This document shows positions 1 through 8,647 of a stretch of DNA of 33,715 bases, one piece after another. Every line of letters begins with the position of its first letter. Position 1 is the stretch's first letter. Position numbers and translations under genes: made by a program. The notes beneath the pieces were generated by a model. It made no database searches. It was given only the letters and a program-made list of their open reading frames with translations, and had not been told where the DNA came from. This stretch comes from QALR01 sp045124015 (GTDB lineage: Bacteria > Bacillota > Clostridia > Oscillospirales > CAG-272), in the NCBI GenBank assembly GCA_045124015.1, contig JBGVLA010000212.1, forward strand, positions 1-33,715. Direction: 5' to 3'.

Positions 1-3000
1 GCTGACCATTTTGGCGCGATTGCCGCAAACGACATCGGTTCTAAACGAATGCCTCTCGTTTTCCCTGAGCCGACACCTAAAAATGGTATTCGTTTCCCTC
101 TTGCAAAAACCGAAAACAACATTTCCACCGACGTTTATCACAAAATCAACACACGCGAAGAGCTTGATTTTGAAATCGAAGCATTAAAAACACACTATGC
201 GCCTTTTATGCAAAAGCTTGCGCCCATCCCTGCACCCACACGCAAAACGGTTGCACTCACAGCGTTTGACATGAGAGAAGCTACGGAAGAAGACCGCGAG
301 GATTTCATCCGTGTTCTGCGCGGCGAGGGCGAATGGAAGCGCATCTCTGTTCCCTATTATTTCGGCCCGACAGGCGCAACGGTTACATATTACCGCACGA
401 CCTTTGACGCCGTAAAGCCCACGAAAGATCAGGCTACCTACATCCACTTTGACGGTGTGGATTACATTGCCGAGGTCTTTCTCAACGGCACGCTCCTCGG
501 TACACACGAGGGCTTCTTCGGCGCGTTTGAATTTGATGCGACACCGTATATTCGAAACGGCGAAAACACGCTCGTCGTTACCGTAAAAAACGACTTCGTT
601 TACGGCGGCAATCAAGGTCCGACCACAATGCCCGTCCGTCTCGAGGGCGACAAAATGTACGCCGCAACGGGCTTTGGCTACGATGATTCCGAAACGGGCT
701 GGCATCACTGCCCTCCCGGCGCGGGCATCTGCCAAGGCGTTACCGTGGAGACACGCGCTCGCATTTTCCTTTCTGATATATACGTGCGCCCGCTCCTTGA
801 AAACAACGCGTTCGAGGTTTGGTGCGAGATCTACAACAGCGACTATATGCCGCCCAAGGACATTTCTCTTTCCTATTCCATATACGGCAGAAACTTTGAA
901 AAAGTCGTTTTGGAAAACTATGAATACACCCCCATCACGTTCAAGGATGCCGACCGCGGCGACATGGTCTCTGTTTCCGACCTTGTAGACGAAGATAAGA
1001 TGCAGGATGCGATGAAGCTGACCTTTTATAAGGGCGCAAACCTTGTAAAGCTCCGCTTCCCGATGGAAAACATCCGCACATGGGAGCTTGATGCGCCGTA
1101 TCTCTACGAAGCGCAGGTAACGCTCACCGTAGATGGACAAAAGACTGATACGCAGACCTCGGCTTTCGGCATGAGAAGCTTCACCGAGGATATGAAATCT
1201 ACACCCAAGGGTATGTTTTATCTCAACGGCAAATCCATTCGTTTGCGCGGTGCGAATACGATGGGCTATGAACAGCAGGACGTTTTGCGCGGTGATGACG
1301 ATATGCTCCTTTACGACATGCTCATGGCAAAGGCTTGCCATATGAATTTCCTGCGTCTGACACAAAGACCCGTTCAAAAGGAGATCTATGAGCTTTGCGA
1401 CTGTATCGGTCTGATGCTTCAAACCGACCTGCCTCTTTTCACCGTCATGAGAAGAACGAAATTTGCTGAGGGCGTTCGTCAATCCGAAGAAATGGAACGA
1501 CTCATCCGTCCTCATGCATCGAGCGTTCTCATCTCTTACATGAACGAACCGATGGCAAACGGCAACAATCGTCCGCACAGACATCTTGTTCGAGATGAGA
1601 TGGAAGCGTTCTTTGAAGCATGCGATACCGCCGTTCGTCTGCTGAATCCCGACCGCGTCATCAAGCACATCGACGGCGACTATGATCCCCCGGACAATAC
1701 GCTGCCCGATAATCACGTTTACTGCACATGGTACAACGGACACGGCATCGACATGGGCAAGCTCCACCGCGGTTACTGGCTCGGTGTCAAAGAGGGCTGG
1801 TATTACGGCTGCGGCGAATTCGGTGCAGAAGGACTTGACCCCGTACCGCTCATGCGCGCACGTTATCCCAAGGAATGGCTGCCACAGACCCCCGAGGAAG
1901 AAAAACACTGGGATCCCGGCATGATCAAGGATGCACAGAGCGGCAATATGCACTATTTTTATTATGATACACAAAGCAATCTTGAAGATTGGGTGCGCGA
2001 GAGCCACAAGCATCAAGCATTTGGCACCAAGATACAGACGGAAGCCTTTCGCCGCGATCCGAATATGATCACCTTTGCGCTTCATCTTTTCATCGACGCT
2101 TGGCCGTCCGGTTGGATGAAGACCGTGGTGGACTGTGAACGCAATCCAAAGCCGGCTTTCTTTACCTACCGCGATGCACTGACACCGCTCATGGTCAGCA
2201 TCCGAAACGACAGAAAAACATACTTTGCAGGAGAAAAAGCCAATATCGAGCTTTTCATCTGCAACGATACGCATACCATCTCTGACGGTCATAAGCTTGT
2301 GATCGAGCTTCTCGACAAGGACGGCAATGCCGTTCTTTCGGGCAAATACGATGCAAAATTCGGAGAAAATTCCTCGTTTATGCAGGGGGATATCGTCTTT
2401 ACTACACCTGAAACGGATGACAGAGAGATCTACACGCTTCGCGCGATCCTCACAGACGCGAGCGGAAAGGTCTTGCATTACAACGATGAAGAAATCGAGA
2501 TCTTCTGCAAGGAAGACGCAAAAGCTCCGACAGCACACATCGTTTCCGGTGAAGAATTCAAGGAACAGAAAGATGATCTTCTTGAAAAAGCGAAAAACGG
2601 AGAGACCATCATCATTCAGAATCTTCGTCCCGGCATTTATGATATCGACGGCAAGGAAGTCAAGGTAAAGGCTTGCGGTATGCGTGCGCTTCACTTTGTT
2701 TCCCGCAAGACAGGACACCCGTTGGTCGAGGGCTTTACGCCTTACGATTTCCGTTTGTGGTATGACAGCAAAGAAGATATGATGACGCCGATCTTGCGTT
2801 ATACATTCCTCGCGGATGACGCAAAACCGATTCTGACAAGCGGTAACAGCCTCAAAGGCAGCGCTTGGGGACAAAAGCTCTATCCTGCACTCGCTTGTGC
2901 GGAGCTTTCCGTCGGTCAAGGTAAGATCATCATCAATGAGGTCGATCTGGATTCTCATTTGCAAAATCCTATCGCACTTCGCTTCCGCAATCGACTCTTT

Positions 3001-3009
3001 ACATATTGA
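1..3009 (+). CDS. Glycoside hydrolase family 2 protein (5' end outside window)
   Basis: A GH2 enzyme of the beta-galactosidase/beta-glucuronidase superfamily, removing a non-reducing-end sugar by a retaining mechanism. The sequence shows a jelly-roll sugar-binding domain (about 330-610), an Ig-like domain (about 760-1160), a TIM barrel from about 1200 with the motif LNGKSIRLRGAN, and a further Ig-like domain from about 2190. The likely acid/base Glu is in SYMNEP (codon 1546) and the likely nucleophile Glu is in CGEFGAEG (codon 1816). The frame is open to base 1 and the ATG at 49 has no Shine-Dalgarno sequence, so the true start is probably upstream. No signal peptide can be judged. Substrate specificity cannot be read from the sequence. 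A terminator follows immediately, so this is the last gene of its transcript. Confidence 0.88.
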   Translation, partial: ADHFGAIAANDIGSKRMPLVFPEPTPKNGIRFPLAKTENNISTDVYHKINTREELDFEIEALKTHYAPFMQKLAPIPAPTRKTVALTAFDMREATEEDREDFIRVLRGEGEWKRISVPYYFGPTGATVTYYRTTFDAVKPTKDQATYIHFDGVDYIAEVFLNGTLLGTHEGFFGAFEFDATPYIRNGENTLVVTVKNDFVYGGNQGPTTMPVRLEGDKMYAATGFGYDDSETGWHHCPPGAGICQGVTVETRARIFLSDIYVRPLLENNAFEVWCEIYNSDYMPPKDISLSYSIYGRNFEKVVLENYEYTPITFKDADRGDMVSVSDLVDEDKMQDAMKLTFYKGANLVKLRFPMENIRTWELDAPYLYEAQVTLTVDGQKTDTQTSAFGMRSFTEDMKSTPKGMFYLNGKSIRLRGANTMGYEQQDVLRGDDDMLLYDMLMAKACHMNFLRLTQRPVQKEIYELCDCIGLMLQTDLPLFTVMRRTKFAEGVRQSEEMERLIRPHASSVLISYMNEPMANGNNRPHRHLVRDEMEAFFEACDTAVRLLNPDRVIKHIDGDYDPPDNTLPDNHVYCTWYNGHGIDMGKLHRGYWLGVKEGWYYGCGEFGAEGLDPVPLMRARYPKEWLPQTPEEEKHWDPGMIKDAQSGNMHYFYYDTQSNLEDWVRESHKHQAFGTKIQTEAFRRDPNMITFALHLFIDAWPSGWMKTVVDCERNPKPAFFTYRDALTPLMVSIRNDRKTYFAGEKANIELFICNDTHTISDGHKLVIELLDKDGNAVLSGKYDAKFGENSSFMQGDIVFTTPETDDREIYTLRAILTDASGKVLHYNDEEIEIFCKEDAKAPTAHIVSGEEFKEQKDDLLEKAKNGETIIIQNLRPGIYDIDGKEVKVKACGMRALHFVSRKTGHPLVEGFTPYDFRLWYDSKEDMMTPILRYTFLADDAKPILTSGNSLKGSAWGQKLYPALACAELSVGQGKIIINEVDLDSHLQNPIALRFRNRLFTY

Positions 3010-3013
3010 TTTC

Positions 3014-3046
3014 AAAACGCTCTCCGAATTTTCGGAGGGCGTTTTT
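3014..3046 (+). terminator. Intrinsic terminator after the GH2 gene
   Basis: An 11-bp stem (3018-3028 with 3032-3041, one G-T wobble) with a three-base loop is followed by five T residues. It starts a few bases after the GH2 stop codon and separates that gene from the S1-domain gene. Confidence 0.85.
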
Positions 3047-3119
3047 GTCATAGCGAGAATCCTCTCTGCATACAATAATACTGTTTCTATGATTATAAAG
3101 AGAAAAACGGAGGATTCTC

Positions 3120-4061
3120 ATGAACACACAAACATACAAACCCGAAGGTTTTATTTCCGCGGGCTCTGATATTCGTGAATATTATTATTCCCAAAATACA
3201 CTCGAAAAAGCCGCTGCCACAGGAAAGATTTTGGAAGCACGCACGACCCTTTGCGATTCCGATTTTTCTCTCCACGTTGATCTCGGCTCCATGAAAGGCA
3301 AGATCCCGAAAAAGGAAGCCGTCTACAACGTATCGGGTGAAGATGTGAAGGATATTGCCGTCATTACCCGCGTCGGAAAGATCGTTGCCTTTAAGGTGAT
3401 CGGCTTTGAAACGCAGGGTGAGGAGACCATCGCCATTCTTTCTCGCAGAGAAGCACAGATCGATTGTTTGGAAAATCATCTCATGCAGCTTCTCCCCGGA
3501 GACGTGATCGACGCGCGCATTACCCATCTCGAGCCTTTTGGTGCATTCGTCGATATCGGTTGCGGTGTGATTTCTCTGCTTTCCATCGATTGCATTTCCG
3601 TTTCCCGTATTTCCCATCCGAGAGACCGCTTTTATACGGGTATGCCCATCAAAGCCATCATCAAAAGCATCGACCGCGAGCATTCACGCATTTACGTTTC
3701 TCACAAAGAGCTTCTCGGCACATGGGAAGAAAACGTATCCCGTTTCGAGGTTGGGCAAACGGTGGCAGGAACGGTGCGAAGCATTGAGCCTTACGGCATT
3801 TTTGTCGAGTTGGCACCCAACCTTGCAGGTCTTGCGGAATACCGCGAGGGCGTTTCCGTCGGACAGCGTGCGGCTGTCTACATAAAAAATATCATTCCCG
3901 AAAAAATGAAAGTCAAGCTCGTGCTTGTCGATGCTTACGCCACAGGTCAGCCAATGGATTACAAATTGGATTATTTTGACGTTGGAACACATATTGACAC
4001 ATGGATGTATTCACCTGGGGACTGCGAAAGACGGGTCATGACGGTGTTTGGGGGAGAATGA
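3120..4061 (+). CDS. S1 RNA-binding domain protein (ribosomal protein S1-like)
   Basis: A 313-residue protein built from S1 OB-fold modules. A degenerate N-terminal module occupies about residues 40-110 (ending near ILSRREAQ). Two clear S1 domains follow: about 125-200, with the hallmark GDVIDARITHLEPFGAFVDI, and about 212-290, with GTVRSIEPYGIFVEL. The family binds single-stranded RNA, commonly in translation initiation or RNA turnover. Clostridia often carry short S1 homologues that lack the full six domains of Gram-negative S1. The ATG at 3120 has GGAGG at 3109-3113. The gene stands alone between two terminators, so it is probably monocistronic. It is too short to be called a canonical rpsA product with confidence. 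Confidence 0.85.
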   Translation: MNTQTYKPEGFISAGSDIREYYYSQNTLEKAAATGKILEARTTLCDSDFSLHVDLGSMKGKIPKKEAVYNVSGEDVKDIAVITRVGKIVAFKVIGFETQGEETIAILSRREAQIDCLENHLMQLLPGDVIDARITHLEPFGAFVDIGCGVISLLSIDCISVSRISHPRDRFYTGMPIKAIIKSIDREHSRIYVSHKELLGTWEENVSRFEVGQTVAGTVRSIEPYGIFVELAPNLAGLAEYREGVSVGQRAAVYIKNIIPEKMKVKLVLVDAYATGQPMDYKLDYFDVGTHIDTWMYSPGDCERRVMTVFGGE

Positions 4062-4110
4062 TATTCCATCTGATAATCGATTTTACAATTTCGCAGTTTT
4101 GCCAGTGATC

Positions 4111-4144
4111 AACAGCTTCCTTTACACAAGGGAGCTGTTTTTTT
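4111..4144 (+). terminator. Intrinsic terminator after the S1-domain gene
   Basis: A 12-bp stem (4111-4122 with 4128-4139, one G-T wobble) and a five-base loop are followed by a run of T residues. It isolates the S1-domain gene from the LytTR gene. Confidence 0.85.
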
Positions 4145-4195
4145 GGGTTCTTTTCACCGCTTATATCCCCAAACCGACCGAAGACAGAAAACCTC

Positions 4196-4223
4196 TTGCA
4201 AAAAATATGATTTTATGTAAAAT
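4196..4223 (+). promoter_or_regulatory. Candidate sigma-A promoter of the LytTR/DUF3021 operon
   Basis: TTGCAA (4196-4201), a 16-base spacer and TAAAAT (4218-4223) lie just upstream of the AGGAGGG ribosome binding site of the LytTR gene. The leader would be short. Assigned by match to consensus only. Confidence 0.45.
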
Positions 4224-4247
4224 GAAAATCAGAAGGAGGGATGCCAT

Positions 4248-4679
4248 ATGAAATGCAAGACCATTGTGGATCTGGGGCGCGAGGAGGAAGTACTCATTTA
4301 TGTCCATGCGAAAAACGAAACCTCACAAAAAATCGAAACTTTCGTAAACGGTCTTTCCACGGAGATTTTCGGGTACAGAGACAAGATATCGGTAAAGCTT
4401 CATCCGTCGGAAATTCAATGCTTTACGGTTCGGGAGGGAAAAACGTTTGCCATGACAGAAAATGAGACCTTTCAGCTGAAAGAAAGGCTTTATATGCTTG
4501 AAGAAATGCTGGATGATTCTTTTTTGAAGATCAATCAATCCTGCATCGCCAACATTCACAAAATCAAAAAATTTGATGCGTCCTTTTCGGGCGCGCTCTT
4601 CGTAATCTTACAAAACGGCTACAAGGATTACGTATCCAGAAGAAGACTCAAAGCGGTTAAAGAAAGGATTGGACTTTAA
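4248..4679 (+). CDS. LytTR-family DNA-binding regulator
   Basis: A 143-residue protein whose C-terminal part (about residues 45-140) is a LytTR DNA-binding domain. Typical features are the strand KISVKLHPSEIQCFTVREGK, the helix QLKERLYMLEEML, and the conserved stretch FLKINQSCIANIHKIKKF ending in VSRRRLKAVKERI. No receiver domain is present, so it is not a classical two-component regulator. Small LytTR proteins of this type are usually paired with a DUF3021 membrane protein, exactly as here: the partner starts one base after this stop codon. In studied relatives such membrane partners restrain the regulator, and the pair often controls its own operon or a nearby transporter. The ATG at 4248 is chosen for AGGAGGG at 4234-4240. 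An ATG at 4241 is out of frame. Confidence 0.88.
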   Translation: MKCKTIVDLGREEEVLIYVHAKNETSQKIETFVNGLSTEIFGYRDKISVKLHPSEIQCFTVREGKTFAMTENETFQLKERLYMLEEMLDDSFLKINQSCIANIHKIKKFDASFSGALFVILQNGYKDYVSRRRLKAVKERIGL

Positions 4680-4680
4680 T

Positions 4681-5097
4681 ATGAAACAATACGTACTGAA
4701 ATTTTTACACAGGGGCCTGATGTTCGGTGGTTTCGGCCCCATCATCCTCGGCATCATATATTATATGTTATCTCTGACGATCACGGATTTTTCCCTCAGT
4801 GGAGACGAGATCGCTATCGCCATCGGTTCGATCTATTTGCTTGCGTTCATTCATGCGGGAGCAAGTGTTTTCAATCAGATCGAAGAATGGCCGATCGCAA
4901 AATCCCTGCTCATTCATTTTGCAACACTCTATATCGCGTATGTCGGCTGTTATCTGCTCAATTCGTGGATACCGTTTGAACCGATGGTCATCGTGATCTT
5001 TACCGCGATCTTTCTTGCCGTATACATGATCGTATGGCTGACCGTTTTTTTTGTTATCAAGGCGACAAGCAAAAAAATGAATCGCGCGCTGAAATAA
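4681..5097 (+). CDS. DUF3021 family membrane protein
   Basis: A 138-residue protein with four predicted transmembrane helices (about residues 14-34, 42-62, 74-94 and 100-124) and a basic C-terminus. Length, topology and position directly behind a LytTR gene match the DUF3021 family, thought to be membrane-bound partners or inhibitors of the adjacent LytTR regulator. The ATG at 4681 lies one base after the LytTR stop, so the two are translationally linked. The ribosome binding site (AAAGGA, 4663-4668) sits inside the upstream gene at a rather long spacing of 12 bases. An in-frame TTG at 4669 is too close to it to be preferred. Neither the signal nor the target genes can be read from the sequence. 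Confidence 0.82.
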   Translation: MKQYVLKFLHRGLMFGGFGPIILGIIYYMLSLTITDFSLSGDEIAIAIGSIYLLAFIHAGASVFNQIEEWPIAKSLLIHFATLYIAYVGCYLLNSWIPFEPMVIVIFTAIFLAVYMIVWLTVFFVIKATSKKMNRALK

Positions 5098-5120
5098 TTT
5101 CCGAAATTTTAAGTCTGCCG

Positions 5121-5149
5121 TTGCTTTTCTCTCTGTTCTGCGATATAAT
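5121..5149 (+). promoter_or_regulatory. Sigma-A promoter of the AlbA_2-type gene
   Basis: TTGCTT (5121-5126), a 17-base spacer and a perfect TATAAT (5144-5149) stand about 30 bases before the start codon. Spacing and -10 box are canonical. Confidence 0.65.
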
Positions 5150-5178
5150 ATAAATAGAACAGAATGGAGGTTTTGGGT

Positions 5179-5823
5179 ATGATCGATTTTGAAAATATCG
5201 AAAATTACAAGGAAAACAATCGCATCGAAGCAAAAAAAGCACTCGGCGGTCTTCCCCACAGCATCTGGGAGACGTATTCCGCATTTGCCAATACCCTCGG
5301 CGGCATCATTCTGCTCGGCGTGGAAGAATACCGCGATAAGACCTTTCATCCCGTCAAGCTCCCCGATCCCGAACAGCTTGTGGAGGATTTTTGGGAGCTG
5401 ATCCGAGACCCAAAAAAAGCAAGCGTCAATATCCTTTCCGAGAAAGACGTTACGATCGAAGAAGCGGAAGGTAAACAGATCGTTGCGATCCGCGTACCGC
5501 GTGCGCCCCGTTCGCTCCGCCCCGTCTATGTGGAAGGAAATCCTTTGACGGGAACGTATCGCAGAAACGGTGAGGGAGATTACCGTTGTACCCCGGATGA
5601 GGTCCGTGAAATGATGAAAAAAGCAACAGAAAAAACAAGCGAGCCCATCCCTGCCCATCTCAGAATGATCGTTGTGCATTTGACGGAAAATATTTCCGCC
5701 ACAGGCGAAGAGCTCGCGGGACTTCTTGGACTCGATATTTTCAAAACCGAAGAAATCCTTATGAAAATGATGGAAAAGGAGATCGTGATCTTGGAAAACG
5801 GCTTTTACCGCCTAAAAGCATAA
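5179..5823 (+). CDS. AlbA_2/Schlafen-like putative DNA-binding protein
   Basis: A 214-residue protein. Residues about 10-135 resemble the AlbA_2 (Schlafen-type, formerly divergent AAA) domain: ENNRIEAKKALGGLPHSIWETYSAFANTLGG-type start, then a core ILLGVEE and a later RNGEGDYRCTPDEV motif. The C-terminal 60 residues (HLTENISATGEELAGLLGL onward) look like a small winged helix. Such proteins are usually annotated as ATP-binding or transcriptional regulators, but the biochemical role of this short form is unknown. The ATG at 5179 is chosen over 5164 because GGAGG at 5166-5170 is correctly spaced (8 bases) for 5179 and overlaps the earlier ATG. It is monocistronic with its own promoter and converges on the C_GCAxxG_C_C gene. 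Confidence 0.78.
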   Translation: MIDFENIENYKENNRIEAKKALGGLPHSIWETYSAFANTLGGIILLGVEEYRDKTFHPVKLPDPEQLVEDFWELIRDPKKASVNILSEKDVTIEEAEGKQIVAIRVPRAPRSLRPVYVEGNPLTGTYRRNGEGDYRCTPDEVREMMKKATEKTSEPIPAHLRMIVVHLTENISATGEELAGLLGLDIFKTEEILMKMMEKEIVILENGFYRLKA

Positions 5824-5866
5824 CGCAAAGAGTCCATCTAAGCAGTTTTTTCGGAATAATAAATGT

Positions 5867-5894
5867 GAGCAGATGTCTTTTATGACATCTGCTC
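5867..5894. terminator. Convergent hairpin overlapping the stop codon of the C_GCAxxG_C_C gene
   Basis: A perfect 11-bp stem (5867-5877 with 5884-5894) and six-base loop lie between two convergent genes. The minus-strand gene's stop codon (5880-5882) is in the loop, so its last codons form one arm. T-tracts on both sides are weak, so termination efficiency is uncertain. Confidence 0.55.
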
Positions 5895-6398
5895 AATTTC
5901 TTGTATATAGGCATCGAGCAGTCTTGCCGCACTTGCCGCGATCTCTGCACATGGCCGTTTTTTATAATATTCTGCGCTTCGGGGCGTAGGCGTCGCAGAA
6001 TCGGAAAGCATCGCGGAGATCTGTTCATCCCTTTCCGCCATTTCCGCTTCCAAGCGTTTTACATGATTTGCTAAAATTTCACGGCAGATGATAGAACCCA
6101 TCTCCTCACGAAAACGTCCCGCGATCTCCTGCACGCGCGCATAATGCGCAGTCTTTTCCACATCGGCATTCGGCGCATCTGCATCATATCCATAAAGGAT
6201 CCCCAGCACCATCAGCATCGCGCTGACCGTTCCGCAGACCTCTCTCATACGTCCCATGCCGCCGCCAAACGAGGAGGCAAGTCTCATTGCTACTTTTTCG
6301 TCAAGTCCTGTCAGGTCCGAAAACGAAAGCAGCACCGCTTGCGAGCAGTTATATCCTTTCAAAAAATATTCCCTTGCCAAAGCACCGCGATCGATCAT
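5880..6398 (-). CDS. C_GCAxxG_C_C family protein
   Basis: A 172-residue protein of the C_GCAxxG_C_C family (Pfam PF09719), a widespread anaerobe family thought to be redox- or metal-linked. Visible features are the N-terminal GYNCSQAV, the glycine-rich FGGGMGRMREVCGTVSAML, an internal Cys in IICREIL and a C-terminal Cys in RPCAEIAA. The family's usual GCAxxG core reads VCGTVSA here, so the core motif deviates. The ATG at 6398 has GGAG on the minus strand about seven bases upstream. The gene is transcribed toward the AlbA_2-type gene and divergently from the branching enzyme. No function is experimentally established for this family that could be transferred safely. Confidence 0.85.
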   Translation of the reverse strand: MIDRGALAREYFLKGYNCSQAVLLSFSDLTGLDEKVAMRLASSFGGGMGRMREVCGTVSAMLMVLGILYGYDADAPNADVEKTAHYARVQEIAGRFREEMGSIICREILANHVKRLEAEMAERDEQISAMLSDSATPTPRSAEYYKKRPCAEIAASAARLLDAYIQEIEQMS

Positions 6399-6455
6399 AT
6401 TCCTATCTCCTTCTCTCTACATAAGCTATAAGTTTTTCATTATTTTATCAAAGGT

Positions 6456-6464
6456 ATTATATCA
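6456..6464 (-). promoter_or_regulatory. Candidate extended -10 promoter of the C_GCAxxG_C_C gene
   Basis: On the minus strand TGATATAAT gives a perfect TATAAT (6456-6461) with the TGn extension. No good -35 box is visible at 16-18 bases, as is common for extended -10 promoters. Confidence 0.45.
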
Positions 6465-6523
6465 TATAATTGCCCAAAATCATAGTGCTTTCGTGAAATA
6501 TTGCAGAAAAATCAAATTCAGGG

Positions 6524-6552
6524 TAGACTTTATCGGGATTTTGATGTATAAT
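6524..6552 (+). promoter_or_regulatory. Sigma-A promoter of the branching enzyme gene
   Basis: TAGACT (6524-6529, four of six consensus bases), a 17-base spacer and a perfect TATAAT (6547-6552) lie about 40 bases upstream of the start codon. Confidence 0.6.
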
Positions 6553-6591
6553 ATTAGTTGATAACATTACACAGAAAGGTAAGGCGATCTT

Positions 6592-8613
6592 ATGTATCGA
6601 ATTTTAGAACTCAATCCGCAGCTCCAACCTTACGCGAACGATATTGACCTTCGTATGTCTCTTTTTCATGAGACAAAGGGCAAGTTGCTGACCAAATGCA
6701 AAACGCTGAATGAATTCGCCAATGCACATCAGTATTATGGATTTCATCACGTAAAAGGCGGTTGGTACTATCGAGAATGGGCACCCGAAGCACATCAGCT
6801 TTACCTTACCGGCGATTTTAACGGTTGGAACCGAGAAAGTCATCCGCTCACACGTCTTGAGAACGGAAGCTGGGAAATCTTTTTGCAGGGCGAACGCGCA
6901 CTTTGGGACGGTTGCCGCGTGAAGGTCGTCGTGGATTCTGCGCAAGGACGCGCCGATCGTATTCCGCTGTATGCGCGCCGTGTCGTTCAAGATAAGGAAA
7001 CGACATCCTGGTGCTGTGAGATCGTCGATAACGCTAAGACCTTCAAATGGAGCGATGGCGATTTCCAAGGAGATGACACCCTTTTCATCTATGAAACGCA
7101 CATCGGTATGGCGCAAGAGGAAAGAAAGGTCGGCTCTTACCGTGAATTTACCGATCTCATCCTGCCCCGCATCAAAAAAGCAGGTTACAATACCATTCAG
7201 CTCATGGCGATCATGGAGCATCCCTACTATGGCAGCTTCGGTTATCAAGTCTCCAACTTCTATGCGGCATCGAGTTGGTTCGGTAAGCCCGAAGAACTCA
7301 AGAGACTCGTCAACAAGGCACACAAAATGGGCATCCGTGTTCTGCTTGACCTTGTTCACTCCCATGCGGTCAAGAACCACAACGAGGGCATCAATATGTT
7401 CGACGGTACCGTTTGGCAGTTCTTCCACGACGGTATGAAGGGTGAGCATCCTGCATGGGGTACAAAATGCTTCAACTACGGACATCACGGCGTTCTCCAT
7501 TTCCTGCTCTCCAATCTGAAATTCTGGATGGAAGAATATCATTTCGACGGATTCCGCTTTGACGGCATCACATCGATGCTCTATCATGATCACGGTCTTG
7601 GTGTCAGCTTCGACAGCAACGACAAATATTTCTCCGAAAATACGCATACGGAAGCCATCACCTATCTCCAGCTCGCAAATGAGCTCATTCGTGAGGTAAA
7701 CCCCAACGCCATCACCATCGCAGAGGATATGTCGGGTATGCCCGGTATGTGCTTGCCGATCGAGGACGGCGGCATCGGCTTTGATTACCGCCTCGGCATG
7801 GGTCTTCCCGATATGTGGATCCGTACGGTGAAGGAAGAAACCGAGGACGCATGGAGCGTCGGCAAAATGTGGGGAGAGATGTGTTTGCGCCGTCCCGGGG
7901 AAAACACAGTCGCTTACGTCGAAAGCCACGACCAAGCGCTTGTCGGCGATAAGACCATGATCTTCCGTCTTGCAGATGCGGCGATGTATACCGATATGCA
8001 CAAGGGTTGCCACAACGAGATCATCGACCGCGCGACCGCACTGCACAAAATGATCCGTCTTTTCACGCTCGGTGCAGGCGGTGAAGGATATCTCAATTTC
8101 ATGGGAAATGAATTCGGTCATCCCGAATGGATCGATTTCCCGAGAGAAGGCAACGGTTGGAGCTTTGATTACTGCCGCAGACAATGGAGTCTGGTGGATA
8201 ACAACGAGCTGAAATATCAATATCTCGGCGAATTTGACCGCGATATGATCAAGCTTGCCAAAAAGCACCGTATTTTCGATCAAAAAATGGCGGATTCCCG
8301 TCTCATTCATGAGGATAACAAGATCCTTGTTTTCTATCGAAACGGACTCCTCTTTGCGTTCAACTTCCATCCCGAAGTGTCGCAGACGAACGTACTCGTT
8401 CCGATTCCTCATAACGCAAATTACACGATCGCACTTTCCAGCGATGATGATATCTACGGCGGTTGGAATCGCATTGAACACATCAAATATCCTGCCAAAC
8501 GCTTTGACGGTGTTGACTTTGTAGAGCTTTATTTGCCGGCGCATACAGCGATCGTACTCAAGGAAGGCAAGATCATTTCCGAAAAGAAAAGCAAGAACTC
8601 CTTGGCAAAATAA
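6592..8613 (+). CDS. 1,4-alpha-glucan branching enzyme, eukaryotic-type (GH13_8-like)
   Basis: A 673-residue alpha-glucan branching enzyme that would introduce alpha-1,6 branches into glycogen in the cytoplasm. An N-terminal CBM48-like domain (about residues 55-140, APEAHQLYLTGDFNGWN) precedes the GH13 barrel and a C-terminal all-beta domain. Catalytic residues are visible: nucleophile Asp324 in DGFRFDGITSML, acid/base Glu378 in ITIAEDMSGMP, and Asp447 in ESHDQALVGD. The motifs VLLDLVHSHAVKN, GGEGYLNFMGNEFGHPEW and YCRRQWSL follow the eukaryotic GBE1/plant SBE type rather than the classical bacterial GlgB (GH13_9). Length also fits GBE1 (about 700) and is shorter at the N-terminus than many bacterial GlgB. 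No other glycogen genes flank it. It has its own promoter, and the ribosome binding site is AAAGG. Confidence 0.93.
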   Translation: MYRILELNPQLQPYANDIDLRMSLFHETKGKLLTKCKTLNEFANAHQYYGFHHVKGGWYYREWAPEAHQLYLTGDFNGWNRESHPLTRLENGSWEIFLQGERALWDGCRVKVVVDSAQGRADRIPLYARRVVQDKETTSWCCEIVDNAKTFKWSDGDFQGDDTLFIYETHIGMAQEERKVGSYREFTDLILPRIKKAGYNTIQLMAIMEHPYYGSFGYQVSNFYAASSWFGKPEELKRLVNKAHKMGIRVLLDLVHSHAVKNHNEGINMFDGTVWQFFHDGMKGEHPAWGTKCFNYGHHGVLHFLLSNLKFWMEEYHFDGFRFDGITSMLYHDHGLGVSFDSNDKYFSENTHTEAITYLQLANELIREVNPNAITIAEDMSGMPGMCLPIEDGGIGFDYRLGMGLPDMWIRTVKEETEDAWSVGKMWGEMCLRRPGENTVAYVESHDQALVGDKTMIFRLADAAMYTDMHKGCHNEIIDRATALHKMIRLFTLGAGGEGYLNFMGNEFGHPEWIDFPREGNGWSFDYCRRQWSLVDNNELKYQYLGEFDRDMIKLAKKHRIFDQKMADSRLIHEDNKILVFYRNGLLFAFNFHPEVSQTNVLVPIPHNANYTIALSSDDDIYGGWNRIEHIKYPAKRFDGVDFVELYLPAHTAIVLKEGKIISEKKSKNSLAK

Positions 8614-8647
8614 TAAAATTCCATTATTATTTTTCACATTTATCATA

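Noticed and set aside
49..51. ATG at 49 as start of the GH2 gene
   Set aside because: No Shine-Dalgarno sequence precedes it and the frame is open to base 1, so the gene probably begins before the window.
184..3075. Long open frame on the minus strand opposite the GH2 gene
   Set aside because: It has no recognisable domain and is the antisense of a complete GH2 enzyme with intact catalytic motifs.
6592..8613. Eukaryotic contamination, suggested by the GBE1-like enzyme
   Set aside because: The gene has a bacterial promoter and ribosome binding site, no introns, and bacterial neighbours on both sides.
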